From: Sinobacterium norvegicum
Lineage (GTDB): Bacteria > Pseudomonadota > Gammaproteobacteria > Pseudomonadales > Sinobacteriaceae
Length of the DNA stretch: 64,000 nucleotides
NCBI RefSeq assembly: GCF_923077115.1
Contig: NZ_CAKLPX010000003.1
Span: forward strand, 1 to 64,000
Reading direction: 5' to 3'
Shown here: piece by piece, positions 47,784 through 56,506 of the stretch
Layout of the letters: the number at the start of each line of letters is the position of its first letter
Position numbering within the stretch: position 1 is the first letter of the stretch
Program-made: the position numbers and the translations under genes
The notes under the pieces: model-generated
The model's input: only the letters and a program-made list of their open reading frames with translations
Told to the model about the DNA's origin: nothing
Databases searched by the model: none

Positions 47784-48248
47784 CTACTCAGTACAATTAA
47801 ACTGGTAGTAAAGGTAGTAGTGTTTACTGTCGGGAATAGGTTGTGAGCGCTCGCTCACTTTCTGCCAGCCTGTTGGGCACTGTTCGCTCATTTCACGGTA
47901 TAGCTCTTCGATGGCCACAGACGGGTCACTGACGCTGTAGCGTTGCTTGATCTCATGGCTGGGGACTGCTGGCGCAGGGGCGGCGGTTGTCGCTGAGGCG
48001 ACGGTGGCACCGGGTTCTGCGGCATTATTGCCGTAGGTCTTCTTATTGTTGGGAAACCAGCCATTCTCATCATTCCATATCTTAACGGAATCATTGGCCT
48101 GGTCTTTCTCCTGATAGAGTTTGTTGAGGTCGCCGTATTCGGCCACGTCGACATCGAATTCTTTCGTCTCTTCGGCGCTGATGAGGTTTGCGCTGAGTAA
48201 ACTGCAGGCTAATACGCTTAAACACAGCCCTGTGCGATATTTTTTCAT
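47784..48248 (-). CDS. hypothetical secreted protein
   Basis: A 154-residue protein with a signal peptide (MKKYRTGLCLSVLACSLLSA, cleavage near ISAEE). The mature part has an Asp/Glu-rich start, a WNDENGWFPNNKK segment, an Ala/Pro/Thr linker, and a C-terminal domain with two cysteines (SEQCPTGW and FNCTE) that could form a disulfide. The ATG at 48248 has AAGG upstream. No family is recognised. It lies just after the porin terminator on the same strand. Confidence 0.6.
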   Translation of the reverse strand: MKKYRTGLCLSVLACSLLSANLISAEETKEFDVDVAEYGDLNKLYQEKDQANDSVKIWNDENGWFPNNKKTYGNNAAEPGATVASATTAAPAPAVPSHEIKQRYSVSDPSVAIEELYREMSEQCPTGWQKVSERSQPIPDSKHYYLYYQFNCTE

Positions 48249-48300
48249 AAAAAACCTTATTAACAATATTATTCAATACAGCGTTTGTATTAATAAGACG

Positions 48301-48332
48301 CTACCCCGCGACAAATATCAAGCGCGGGGTAG
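48301..48332 (-). terminator. hairpin downstream of the porin gene
   Basis: A perfect 10-bp stem CTACCCCGCG/CGCGGGGTAG with a 12-base loop lies about 20 bases after the porin stop. On the - strand CGTCTTATT follows, a weak T tract. Confidence 0.65.
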
Positions 48333-48349
48333 GTACTGGGTGGTATAAC

Positions 48350-49414
48350 TTAGAACTTAAAGATATAACCGGCACGGAAAGCGGTGTTAGCACCGTCATC
48401 TTTGCCTAAGACTTTCTCATCGGAGATCGCCTGAGCAACAAAGACATAAGCCGTGTTGGCTGGATCGATATTGTAATCAGCGCCTAGGCCATAGTTAGTG
48501 ATCTTAACGTCACTGGCACCGCTGACAAGTTCGTGCGTACCCTGTGACATCTGTGCCTTAAGCACTAGTTTATCCAGAGTGAAGCCAACGCTACCTAGGT
48601 ATGAGCTCTGTTTCTTAACAGCGCCGAGCGTTCCACAGAGGTTGCTGCCAGCATTACAGCCAACGCCACCATCTTTCTGGTTTTCTTCAGCCTGCTGCAT
48701 CATGGCGCCAAGGGCGATCATGCCAATGTTCCACTTAGCTGCGAGGCGGATGGTATCGGCGTTGTTGATATTGTTGTTATAAGCAAGGGCTACGTGTAGC
48801 GTCTTGTCCATATCGTAGGCAACAGAACCAGAGAAGCTATCGATGGCGCCGCTGTCGTCATCATCACCCTTGGCACCGGAATCTTCACCGGGCTGGACCT
48901 GAATCATCGCAGAGAAACCGCCCATTTCTGGCGTGGCATAAACGAGGTTGTTGTTTAAACGATCATCACCGATGAAGGTTGAATCGTAGTCACCGTAGTC
49001 GTTATCATCGAACAGATCGACAGAGCCAGCAGGGCTGTATTGAATCTTCTTCAGCGCTGAATCGTAACGACCGGCTAAGAAGGTACCCCAGTTGCCTTGG
49101 GCACCGAGGAAAATATTACGCTGGTTGAAAGTGTCACCATCATTGTTATCCGCAGTCACGCCGAATTCCATGGTGTAAATCATCTTTAGGCTGTCGGATA
49201 GGTCATGACCACCCTTAACACCTAAACGGCTGGCGTGTGATTCAAGCTCATAGTTATCACGTACCGTATAGCCAACCGCGTTATCCTCGGTATTGAAACC
49301 GTAGGACATATTGAATTTACCGTAGACCGAAACTTCGTCGGCTAAAACAGCCTGAAGCGGCAGCACGGCGCCAAGAGCAGAAATGGTTCCTGCAGCTAGA
49401 ATTTTTTTCATCAT
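48350..49414 (-). CDS. Gram-negative general porin
   Basis: A 354-residue outer-membrane beta-barrel. The signal peptide ends near LQAVLADE. The mature start EVSVYGKFNMSYGF, the SRLGVKGGHDLSDSLKMIY strand-turn-strand, and the terminal phenylalanine of RAGYIFKF (needed for BAM recognition) define the Porin_4/OmpC-like family. Alternating strands and acidic loops (GEDSGAKGDDDDSG) are seen throughout; one loop has a Cys pair (VGCNAGSNLC). Tandem ATG codons at 49414 and 49411 are possible starts. A long AT-rich control region lies upstream. Confidence 0.92.
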   Translation of the reverse strand: MMKKILAAGTISALGAVLPLQAVLADEVSVYGKFNMSYGFNTEDNAVGYTVRDNYELESHASRLGVKGGHDLSDSLKMIYTMEFGVTADNNDGDTFNQRNIFLGAQGNWGTFLAGRYDSALKKIQYSPAGSVDLFDDNDYGDYDSTFIGDDRLNNNLVYATPEMGGFSAMIQVQPGEDSGAKGDDDDSGAIDSFSGSVAYDMDKTLHVALAYNNNINNADTIRLAAKWNIGMIALGAMMQQAEENQKDGGVGCNAGSNLCGTLGAVKKQSSYLGSVGFTLDKLVLKAQMSQGTHELVSGASDVKITNYGLGADYNIDPANTAYVFVAQAISDEKVLGKDDGANTAFRAGYIFKF

Positions 49415-49893
49415 GTGATTTCTCTCTTTTAATCTCAAGTCCATATGTGCAACATTATTTTTATGCCCTGGGGAGAAAAAGCGTCATTCCATTCGCCACC
49501 GACTACTAGCAAGGTTGAGACAGAGTGTTAAGATTTGCTGATTTTGCTAGCAAAATCACCCTCCTATAAATCTTAAAAACTACCTCGCAGATTAATGTAG
49601 ACTATTTTTTAAGTAATATCACCAGATAAGTCGATAATTAGTCGATGTTTTTTGATTATTTTGCGGCATGTACTAGTGTCGAGGCATTTTTATATGTGTT
49701 TTCTACGTAAATCAGATGTTTTTACTAACGAAATACCTCTGGCTAAGTAATTGTTATTGTTGTTGATGGCAGAAATCAATATTTATCGATAAAACAGTTG
49801 GGTATAACAAACCATAAAAAAATGATTTTATTATTGGGTGGCTATTTTTTATTAAAAATAGAGCTGATAAGGGCTTTTTTTACATATTGATGT
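49415..49893. promoter_or_regulatory. AT-rich control region upstream of the porin gene
   Basis: About 480 bases without a gene. It is strongly AT-rich with A and T tracts (49800-49880), as is usual for nucleoid-protein-controlled porin promoters. It contains a perfect 18-base palindrome (49540-49557) and a direct repeat of GTCGAT near 49630-49645. Confidence 0.45.
49540..49557. repeat. perfect 18-base palindrome upstream of the porin
   Basis: GATTTTGCTAGCAAAATC reads the same on both strands. It lies about 125 bases upstream of the porin start and is a candidate operator for a dimeric regulator. Confidence 0.7.
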
Positions 49894-50256
49894 TTAAAAC
49901 ATATCCATAAAAGGCTTGATAGAGGCGATGATAACGATAAAAATCATAATTGAAAAAGTGATCATGCGGTTGGGGATTCGCTTTAATCGAGCCCACACAG
50001 TGTCATGCTGATTGCTGTCTTTAGCCTGCTGAAACTGTGCTCGAATACGCTGTTGCCTTTCATGCTGATATTGGTCGATCAGTGATCTTGCACGTTGAAA
50101 TTGATCGGCGTCATTAACCCATAACCCTGGTAAGGACAGACCAAAGCTGCCGCCCGAAGTTTGGTAGTAATCTATTTGATGGCTGTCGAGTAACTCGATT
50201 AAGTCATCGATTTCATCGGCGGGGGCATTGCGTAGGTTGATCAAAAGTTCGGCCAT
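49894..50256 (-). CDS. DUF6164 family membrane-anchored protein
   Basis: A 120-residue protein. The N-terminal domain opens LLINLRNAPADEIDDLIELL and continues DYYQTSGGSFGLSLPGLWV, a ferredoxin-like DUF2007/DUF6164 pattern. A basic stretch and a single C-terminal membrane span (about 98-115) follow. The domain is predicted to face the cytoplasm. Function is unknown. Confidence 0.75.
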   Translation of the reverse strand: MAELLINLRNAPADEIDDLIELLDSHQIDYYQTSGGSFGLSLPGLWVNDADQFQRARSLIDQYQHERQQRIRAQFQQAKDSNQHDTVWARLKRIPNRMITFSIMIFIVIIASIKPFMDMF

Positions 50257-50468
50257 GAGGTTCTCTTCATAAAAGGTGTTGGCAACAATCGACGGGGCAT
50301 AGGTATTAATACTTATATTTTTGCCAGTTTGACTCGCGTACTTTGAGCCGCTCGACGCCAGGCCCCATTGTTATCTTCATCCGGCGTTGTATTTTACTGT
50401 ACCGGCGAGTATTTCGCCGCTGCCGATTGGCTGTTAAGCGATAATATCTGCTGTATTTGAGGTTTGCT

Positions 50469-51359
50469 ATGATTTCACCCGCTTTATTGCGAGCGCTGGG
50501 TGCATATATACTCTGGGGAGTTTTCCCACTCTATTTTATCCTGGTTGCTGATGTTGCGCCGTTTGAGGTGCTTGCGCACCGTGTGGTATGGGCCATGGTA
50601 TTGTTGTTGGCGGTGATGGCAGCCATGGGTAAGTTGGCTGAGCTGTGGGCAGTGCTCTGTCAGCGTCAAGAAATGCTGTGGCTGTCGATAGCGGCGGTGA
50701 TGCTGTCGATCAACTGGGGAACTTATATTTATGCCATTAGCAGCAGCCAAACCTTGGAGGCCAGCCTGGGGTATTTCATCAACCCCTTGGTGAATATAGT
50801 CTTGGCCATGTTGTTCCTGTCGGAGCGGGTCAATAGAATGCAGGCCCTTGCTATAGGTCTTGCCGCTGTAGGTATTGTGATTCAGTTAGTTTTCATTGGC
50901 ACGTTGCCACTTATTTCGCTGTCCCTGGCGTTTAGCTGGGGGATTTATGGGCTGATTAAGAAGAAAATATCATCACCGGCCCTGACCTCGTTAACCGCTG
51001 AGACAGTGGTTATGTTGCCGCTGGCACTGGTATATTTGTGGTATTTATACCAACGCGGTGATCTAAGTTTTTTGCTGCAGCCACAGTATGACTATATTTT
51101 GCCATTGTCGGGCTTGGTAACAGCACTGCCTCTGTTTTTGTTTGGCGCGGCGGCGAAACAGCTGACTTTTATCAGCTTGAGTTTTTTACAATACATCACG
51201 CCGACGATGGTCTTTTTGATTGCGGTGCTGTATTTCGGTGAGGCGTTGACTGTGGAGAAGATGGCGACGTTTAGTTTGATTTGGTTGAGCTTGGCCATCT
51301 TCACCTACGATGGTATCCGCGGTTATCGCCGCAGCCGCCGGGTGATCACCGCTGATTAG
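50469..51359 (+). CDS. rarD: EamA-family transporter RarD
   Basis: A 296-residue polytopic membrane protein with ten hydrophobic segments. AYILWGVFPLYF, EVLAHRVVW and SSQTLEASLGYFINPLVNI are RarD signatures. The ATG at 50469 follows TTTGAGG and gives exactly the usual RarD length. Its stop is two bases from the stop of the convergent putative anti-sigma gene. The substrate is unknown; RarD was first linked to chloramphenicol resistance. Confidence 0.92.
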   Translation: MISPALLRALGAYILWGVFPLYFILVADVAPFEVLAHRVVWAMVLLLAVMAAMGKLAELWAVLCQRQEMLWLSIAAVMLSINWGTYIYAISSSQTLEASLGYFINPLVNIVLAMLFLSERVNRMQALAIGLAAVGIVIQLVFIGTLPLISLSLAFSWGIYGLIKKKISSPALTSLTAETVVMLPLALVYLWYLYQRGDLSFLLQPQYDYILPLSGLVTALPLFLFGAAAKQLTFISLSFLQYITPTMVFLIAVLYFGEALTVEKMATFSLIWLSLAIFTYDGIRGYRRSRRVITAD

Positions 51360-51361
51360 CG

Positions 51362-51949
51362 TTACTGCGCATAAACCTCGGCCATCAGTAAACCTTGTTC
51401 TTGCCAGAGCTTAACGGTTAAGCCGCGGGCGGGAATAACCATAGGTGAGCTGTCGACTCTTAGCTTTAGCGCTTGGAATACCGCCTCATCATAGGCAACT
51501 TGGTACAGTGTTGTTTTATGGTCAGCTTGCCCTTGTTGGTAGCGAATTTGTGCAGCAGTAATGCCCTGTATCGAGCAGTAACGGGCCCCTAAAAGCTGTT
51601 TTTGTGACGATATTTTGCCGCTGCTAATCGGTGAGAATGCCAGCTGTGAGAAATACTGTCGTATGTCTTGGATGGAATCAGTCTGCACCTCCAGCGGTTT
51701 CATCGAGATATGATTGTTGGCAACTTCTAAGGCGATCATGCTGGCCAGCTGTTCACTGCTGACGGGGTTGTTGGGCAGCGTATTAAACAGGTAAATAAGC
51801 GGGAATAGCAGCAGTGTCGCAACAACGGCGGCATAGCGTTGCCATGTCCATGGAGAATAGTTGCTGCCCTGTAGCCGAGACAATTGCTCACTGCTGAGCT
51901 GTTGTTTTTCGACCAAGGTCTTGACCTGGTGTTTGATATTAGTGGCCAC
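51362..51949 (-). CDS. putative membrane anti-sigma factor of the bufferin operon
   Basis: A 195-residue protein with a short cytoplasmic N-terminus (1-37), one membrane span (about 38-58) and a periplasmic domain. The domain has a LLGARYCSIQGITAAQIRY segment and TLYQVAYDEAVF. It lacks the zinc-binding H-x3-C-x2-C of common anti-sigma factors. Assignment rests on topology and on its 11-base overlap with the ECF sigma gene. It is the last gene of the operon. Confidence 0.6.
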   Translation of the reverse strand: MATNIKHQVKTLVEKQQLSSEQLSRLQGSNYSPWTWQRYAAVVATLLLFPLIYLFNTLPNNPVSSEQLASMIALEVANNHISMKPLEVQTDSIQDIRQYFSQLAFSPISSGKISSQKQLLGARYCSIQGITAAQIRYQQGQADHKTTLYQVAYDEAVFQALKLRVDSSPMVIPARGLTVKLWQEQGLLMAEVYAQ

Positions 51950-52433
51950 GTTGGCTGCCTCCTATCGCCGACAGCGATACGACTTTGCTGCTATTGAGCT
52001 TTTGCTTGATTCTGAAAATCTGCGACAACACCGTGCCAATGGGACGTTCAAGCTGTTGGCTGATTTGCTTGTTGGTCAAGCCATCTATCGCCCACAAATG
52101 CAGTAACTCTCGCTCACTGGGGTTTAGTTGTTGCCATATTTTCTCTAGCGTCTGCCGGTTGATGACGGTTTGCTCTAGTTGCTGTTCGGCGCAGAGCTGC
52201 TCATTGACTGAACACAGTGGCTCGCTTGGATAATTCAGGTTGTGCCGGTACTGGTCGATGAACTGATTGCGTATCATTTTTTTTAAGTAACTAGATTTTT
52301 TCAGTGTCAGTGGCTTTTTTAGTAGAAAACGTTCGACCGCAGATTGTAGCAAGTCGTAGGCCTGGTCTGGGTCGGCGGTCAAACTATAGGCATATTGATA
52401 CAGCGAGTTAAGTTCATCCTGATTAAATCCCAT
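51939..52433 (-). CDS. ECF-type RNA polymerase sigma factor
   Basis: A 164-residue sigma-70 family protein. Region 2 is at the N-terminus (LYQYAYSLTADPDQAYDLLQ, LKKMIRNQFIDQYR) and region 4 at the C-terminus (LNPSERELLHLWAIDGLTNK and QISQQLERPIGTVLSQIFR, a helix-turn-helix). It overlaps bufC and the anti-sigma gene by 11 bases each. It probably controls its own operon in response to metal or envelope stress. Confidence 0.85.
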   Translation of the reverse strand: MGFNQDELNSLYQYAYSLTADPDQAYDLLQSAVERFLLKKPLTLKKSSYLKKMIRNQFIDQYRHNLNYPSEPLCSVNEQLCAEQQLEQTVINRQTLEKIWQQLNPSERELLHLWAIDGLTNKQISQQLERPIGTVLSQIFRIKQKLNSSKVVSLSAIGGSQRGH

Positions 52434-53178
52434 GAGTCTCTTCCTGATACTCTGCCAGCGTAAAGCTGGTTATCCATTGCCGTTCGATAGCCAGGCTCAG
52501 CCATTGGATGTCGAGTGGACAACCCATCGATGCTTCGAAGCTATCTAACAAAAAACCGAGGCTGCATCCCTGTCGCAACTGTTCTATAAAAGCATACAGC
52601 GGCTGCGAAAGCCAATCGAGTTGATGAAAGACAGTGAGGCGAGAAATAATCAGCCACTGCGGGTGCTTGTCGGGGGTTAAATCGAGGCCAATGGTTTTAT
52701 GCTGGTTGAGAAAGTCGGCAAGCTTGGCGGTAACCTGATAGAGGCCGATATGTTGACCGATGTGCCATCGTAGAGCCAGCTGCTGCTCTTCGCTCAATGC
52801 TGTGAGTTGCTGCTGGTCGATGGCGGCGGGGTTGTGATGGTAATAGTTGGCCTGTAGTTGAGCCTCTATCGCGGCTAAGACCAGCATCTCGGTATCACCG
52901 CTTCGGTGTACTTGTAGCCAGGAGGTAAAAGCCAGAGGGTAGCGGTTGAGGTCCCAGTGCTGGCTGGGGTTTCGGCAATAGGCGGAGCATGCATCGCTGA
53001 AGATCTGATCGCCACACCATATCCGTGTTAGCGGATAGGCATTAAAAATACTGTCGATTAACGCCTGTTGGTTGCACTCTCGATAAAGCGCTGTGCTGCC
53101 GCTGCGCAGCGCTGGAGGCTTGTTCGCGCTGTCGACCAGGGTGGCGGTGAATTGCTCGGAGGGGCTTAGGCTGTGCAT
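52423..53178 (-). CDS. bufC: BufC-like partner protein (DUF2063-type) of the MNIO enzyme
   Basis: A 251-residue protein. The N-terminal EQFTATLVDSANKPPALRSG-like region and RECNQQALIDSIFNAYPLTR match the DUF2063/putative DNA-binding domain that always accompanies DUF692 enzymes. The family acts as the substrate-delivery partner rather than a true DNA-binding protein. The ATG at 53178 follows GGAGGTGAA; the gene overlaps bufB by 13 bases. Confidence 0.78.
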   Translation of the reverse strand: MHSLSPSEQFTATLVDSANKPPALRSGSTALYRECNQQALIDSIFNAYPLTRIWCGDQIFSDACSAYCRNPSQHWDLNRYPLAFTSWLQVHRSGDTEMLVLAAIEAQLQANYYHHNPAAIDQQQLTALSEEQQLALRWHIGQHIGLYQVTAKLADFLNQHKTIGLDLTPDKHPQWLIISRLTVFHQLDWLSQPLYAFIEQLRQGCSLGFLLDSFEASMGCPLDIQWLSLAIERQWITSFTLAEYQEETHGI

Positions 53179-54023
53179 TTCACCTCCGCAGTCGCCCGGC
53201 CGGTGGCCATGGCCTGCTGGCTTAAGCAACGATCTCTCTCGGCGAGTAATTCAGTCAGTGGGGGAAGTTTATTATCCCACTCGATCAGCGTCGGCACCTG
53301 CTGATATTGTAGCGATTGATAAACCTCTCTGTAGAGCTGCCAGACGGGTTCAGAAACAGGCTGACTATGGCTGTCGAGTAAGAATTGTTGCCGTTGCTCG
53401 TAGCCCGCCAAGTGTAGTTCTTTGATGCGCGCTAGGGGCAGTTGGTTGAAGACCTCGAGGGCATCGGTGTGATGATTGTGTTGGTTAACATATGCATTAT
53501 TAACATCGAACAGTAAAAAACAGTCTGCCCGCTGACAGAGCTCGGTCATAAACTCACCCTCTGTCATCTCGTTATCTTGGTAATCGATATAGCGGGAGAC
53601 ATTTTCAAGCAATATCTGTCGCCCGAGAATATCCTGAATCTGTTTTACCCTGTCTACATAATGGCTTAGCTCTTTGCGGTTGAAGGGCGAGGGTAGCAGG
53701 TTGTGAAAATAGCGACCCTGGCCGCGACAGAAACTGATGTGGTCAGAAATTTGCTGTGGCTGTAACTCCTCTGCCAGCTGTTTTAGCTTAGCCAGATACG
53801 TTTTGTTAAGCGGCGTTTTACCGCCAACATCCATGCTGACACAGTGAAAACTCAGTGGGTAATGCTCTGCTAAGGGCTTGAGAATGGCGCGGTTAAAGCC
53901 GCCGTCACAGAGGTGGTTGTCTACCAACAGCTCCAGCCAATCAATGGTGGGCAGAGAGGATAGAATGTCGGCGGCGTGGCTGGGCCTAAGCCCAACCCCG
54001 ACGCCAGTCAGCGCTGACGACAT
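53166..54023 (-). CDS. bufB: BufB, DUF692/MNIO-family iron oxidase
   Basis: A 285-residue TIM-barrel enzyme of the multinuclear non-haem iron family. Metal-ligand segments are visible in order: LVDNHL, SFHCVSMDVGG, ISDHISFCRG, LLENVSRYIDY, LLFDVNNAYVN and IKELHLAGYE. Such enzymes modify cysteines of the partner peptide, for bufferins into thiooxazoles. The frame is open to 54101 but the ATG at 54023 starts two bases after bufA1. The start has a poor ribosome site, consistent with translational coupling. Confidence 0.88.
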   Translation of the reverse strand: MSSALTGVGVGLRPSHAADILSSLPTIDWLELLVDNHLCDGGFNRAILKPLAEHYPLSFHCVSMDVGGKTPLNKTYLAKLKQLAEELQPQQISDHISFCRGQGRYFHNLLPSPFNRKELSHYVDRVKQIQDILGRQILLENVSRYIDYQDNEMTEGEFMTELCQRADCFLLFDVNNAYVNQHNHHTDALEVFNQLPLARIKELHLAGYEQRQQFLLDSHSQPVSEPVWQLYREVYQSLQYQQVPTLIEWDNKLPPLTELLAERDRCLSQQAMATGRATAEVKCTA

Positions 54024-54025
54024 TA

Positions 54026-54301
54026 TTATTTCGCCGGTTTGAGGGCAGCGACACGGCCGCCGGTGATTTTGTCGCAGGTGCCAGAGGGCACGTAGACCCA
54101 TTCATTGGCAAGATTGTCGGCCTTGGCTTGACCGGCACAGCCGTGGCTGCCATCCAATGCACCGCAGTCGTTGGCACCGGCCTTGGCGATACCGGCACAT
54201 TTTTCCCACTGCTGGGGTTGATCGGGAACGGCGAGGGCGCCGAGGCTGGTGGTGGTTAATACTGCGCCGATGGCGCTGGAGATAAATAGTTTTTTGTTCA
54301 T
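54026..54301 (-). CDS. bufA1: BufA1-family bufferin (DUF2282) precursor
   Basis: A 91-residue secreted peptide. The signal sequence ends near ALAVPD (residue 24). The mature part has four cysteines (C35, C46, C55, C76) in [22 protein letters not shown] and [15 protein letters not shown]. These are the hallmarks of BufA1/DUF2282 bufferins, periplasmic copper-buffering peptides whose cysteines are modified by BufB. It is first in an operon with bufB, bufC, a sigma factor and a putative anti-sigma factor. Confidence 0.9.
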   Translation of the reverse strand: MNKKLFISSAIGAVLTTTSLGALAVPDQPQQWEKCAGIAKAGANDCGALDGSHGCAGQAKADNLANEWVYVPSGTCDKITGGRVAALKPAK

Positions 54302-54400
54302 TGTTCAATCCGTCGTCGAAGTGGTCACCACCTCATGCGATGACCTTATAGCTATAGACGAATGGACAATGACTTTTATTGCACAAAAAATATTATTATT

Positions 54401-54895
54401 TTAGGCGAACATCTTCAGCAGCTCTTCAACGCTGACTCCCTCAGCATTGGCAAGGTCTTTGGGCAGTTTAAAATGGCCGCTGGCACTGACGTTGACGCTG
54501 CCGTCGGCAGCCAGAACCTTGCCCTGTGAGAAACCGATGGTATTGGTGAGTTTTAACGTCTCAGCCTCGGTGAACAGCCAGTCGCCCTCTTTGCTGGCGG
54601 CCATATAATCGAGGTTGATGTTGATTGTCGGCATGCCGGTGTATAGGCCGGCGCTATGACAGACAGCGGCGCAGAGAGCGATGTCCATCAAACTCATATA
54701 GACGGCGCCATGACAAATGCCCATGGGGTTGCAGTGATGCTTCTTGAGTCGCAGCGCCAGTGACATACCGCTGTCGGTAATCTTCATATAAAGCGGAGCC
54801 AAGGCGTCGTTGAAGCTACCGTCAAGGGTAAAGGGGTGATAGCCTTCTGGGCATTCATGGTTGTTATCGTGGACCAGTGTTGCTGCTTCGTTCAT
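54401..54895 (-). CDS. PaaI-type hotdog-fold thioesterase
   Basis: A 164-residue hotdog-fold protein. GICHGAVYMSLMDIALCAAV is the PaaI catalytic helix region, with the Asp and a Gly-rich segment, and NINLDYMAASKEGDWLFTEAE is the central strand. It probably hydrolyses an acyl-CoA; the substrate is unknown. An N-terminal extension of about 45 residues (HECPEGYHPFTLDGSF) precedes the fold. Confidence 0.8.
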   Translation of the reverse strand: MNEAATLVHDNNHECPEGYHPFTLDGSFNDALAPLYMKITDSGMSLALRLKKHHCNPMGICHGAVYMSLMDIALCAAVCHSAGLYTGMPTININLDYMAASKEGDWLFTEAETLKLTNTIGFSQGKVLAADGSVNVSASGHFKLPKDLANAEGVSVEELLKMFA

Positions 54896-54980
54896 TTTTA
54901 TTATCCGTCTATTACGCTAAATCGTTAGGATAATAATGGTATTTTTTGTAGTCACTCGACAAGTGATGATCGTGGTTCAG

Positions 54981-55007
54981 GGGGCAGTTGTGGTGCTTAA
55001 CTGCCCC
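54981..55007 (-). terminator. possible ppnN terminator hairpin
   Basis: GGGGCAGTT pairs perfectly with AACTGCCCC around a nine-base loop, eight bases after the ppnN stop. No T run follows on the - strand, so it may only stabilise the transcript end. Confidence 0.5.
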
Positions 55008-55014
55008 TTTAAGG

Positions 55015-56373
55015 TTATTTGACCAGTTGATAACAAGGGTGATATTCAGTTCCGGGTAGTTTCATCCGCTGCTGCTCGACAAATGACTGCAGCAGCTTAT
55101 CCATGGGCTCCATAATGGCAGTATCGCCTTGCAGCTTAAACGGGCCGTGTTGTTCTATGGCCCGAATGCCTTGATCTTTAACATTGCCAGCGACAATACC
55201 AGAGAATGCTCGTCGTAGATCGGCGGCCAATTTGTGGGCGGGTTGATCCTTGTTCAGTTTCAACTCAGCCATGTTTTGGTGATCGGGCTCGAACGGTTGC
55301 TGAAAGTCGTGGTCAATGCGCAGCAGCCAGTTAAAGTTATAGGCATCAGCCTCACGTTTTCTAAAGGCGCGGACATCGTTGATGCCCTGACGCATAGTAG
55401 CGGCAACCTGTTGTTGATCGTCGATGATGATTTGATAGCGATGCTGGGCTTTTTCACCCAGGGTGATACCAATAAAGTCATCAATTTGCTGGAAGTATTC
55501 TCGGGCGCTTTCTGGGCCGGTAAATACCAGCGGAAAGGGAATGGGCTCGTTGGCTGGGTCGAGCAGAATACCGAGTAAGTAAAGTATCTCCTCGGCAGTC
55601 CCCGCGCCTCCGGGGAAGACGATAAAACCGTGACCTACACGGACAAAGGCCTCCAGTCTTTTTTCGATATCGGGTAGAATGACCAGCTCGTTAACAATGG
55701 GGTTGGGTGATTCGGCAGCGATAATACCCGGCTCGGTTAGACCGATATAACGTCCGTCGGTGTGACGCTGCTTTGCGTGGCTAATAGTGGCGCCTTTCAT
55801 GGGGCCCTTCATCGCACCCGGACCGCAACCGGTACAGATGTCCAGGCCTCTGAGCCCGAGTTCATAGCCGACCTTCTTGGTGTAATTATACTCCTCACGG
55901 CGAATCGAGTGACCGCCCCAGCAGACCACAACGTTGGGTTCAATATTGGGCCGTATTAGCTTGGCGTTACGCAGGATTTTGAATACCGCATCGGTGGCTT
56001 GTTCCGAGTTAGCGCAGGGGAAGGACTGCTTCTCGTGGCCGTATAAAATATCCCGCATAACGGAGAACAATAGCTCGGCGATACCGTTTATCATCACGCC
56101 GTCAACAAAAGCTTCTGCCGGTGCGCCCATGACTTCCAGTTTGATGCCTCGCTCTTGAACAAGCAGTTGGATGTCAAAATCCTTGTATTGTTCTAGCAGC
56201 GCCTTGCCGTCATCGGAATAGTTACCTGAGGCAAGCACAGCCAGGGCGCAGCTGCGAAACAGTTGGTAAAGATTACCCTGATTGTTTTTTAATAATTTAT
56301 TAATTTCACCGCGGGAGAGTGCGTCGAGGTGACCGACAGGGGATATTCTAGAATCTACGACTTTGTTATTCAT
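55015..56373 (-). CDS. ppnN: pyrimidine/purine nucleotide 5'-monophosphate nucleosidase
   Basis: A 452-residue LOG-family enzyme that cleaves nucleotide monophosphates and responds to (p)ppGpp. The N-terminal RISPVGHLDALSRGEINKLL, GHSIRREEYNYTKKVGYELG and the LOG motif VFPGGAGTAEEILY are diagnostic of PpnN/YgdH, with the usual length. The ATG at 56373 follows AGGAGG by seven bases; a TTG two codons upstream is an inferior start. Confidence 0.93.
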   Translation of the reverse strand: MNNKVVDSRISPVGHLDALSRGEINKLLKNNQGNLYQLFRSCALAVLASGNYSDDGKALLEQYKDFDIQLLVQERGIKLEVMGAPAEAFVDGVMINGIAELLFSVMRDILYGHEKQSFPCANSEQATDAVFKILRNAKLIRPNIEPNVVVCWGGHSIRREEYNYTKKVGYELGLRGLDICTGCGPGAMKGPMKGATISHAKQRHTDGRYIGLTEPGIIAAESPNPIVNELVILPDIEKRLEAFVRVGHGFIVFPGGAGTAEEILYLLGILLDPANEPIPFPLVFTGPESAREYFQQIDDFIGITLGEKAQHRYQIIIDDQQQVAATMRQGINDVRAFRKREADAYNFNWLLRIDHDFQQPFEPDHQNMAELKLNKDQPAHKLAADLRRAFSGIVAGNVKDQGIRAIEQHGPFKLQGDTAIMEPMDKLLQSFVEQQRMKLPGTEYHPCYQLVK

Positions 56374-56506
56374 CGTCAATCCTCCTATAGAAATTAGTTA
56401 TTAGAAACATTGTTTTAATAAGTGTAGTTGAGAATGATGACGTCTTGAGGAAAAAGATGATATCTCGCCGGCGGCAGCGGCGAAGGGGGGAGGTGTCGCG
56501 CCGTTC

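Noticed and set aside
48121-48348. A + strand 75-codon frame between the porin and the hypothetical secreted protein
   Set aside because: It is mostly antisense to the signal-peptide-bearing gene at 47784-48248 and has no ribosome site.
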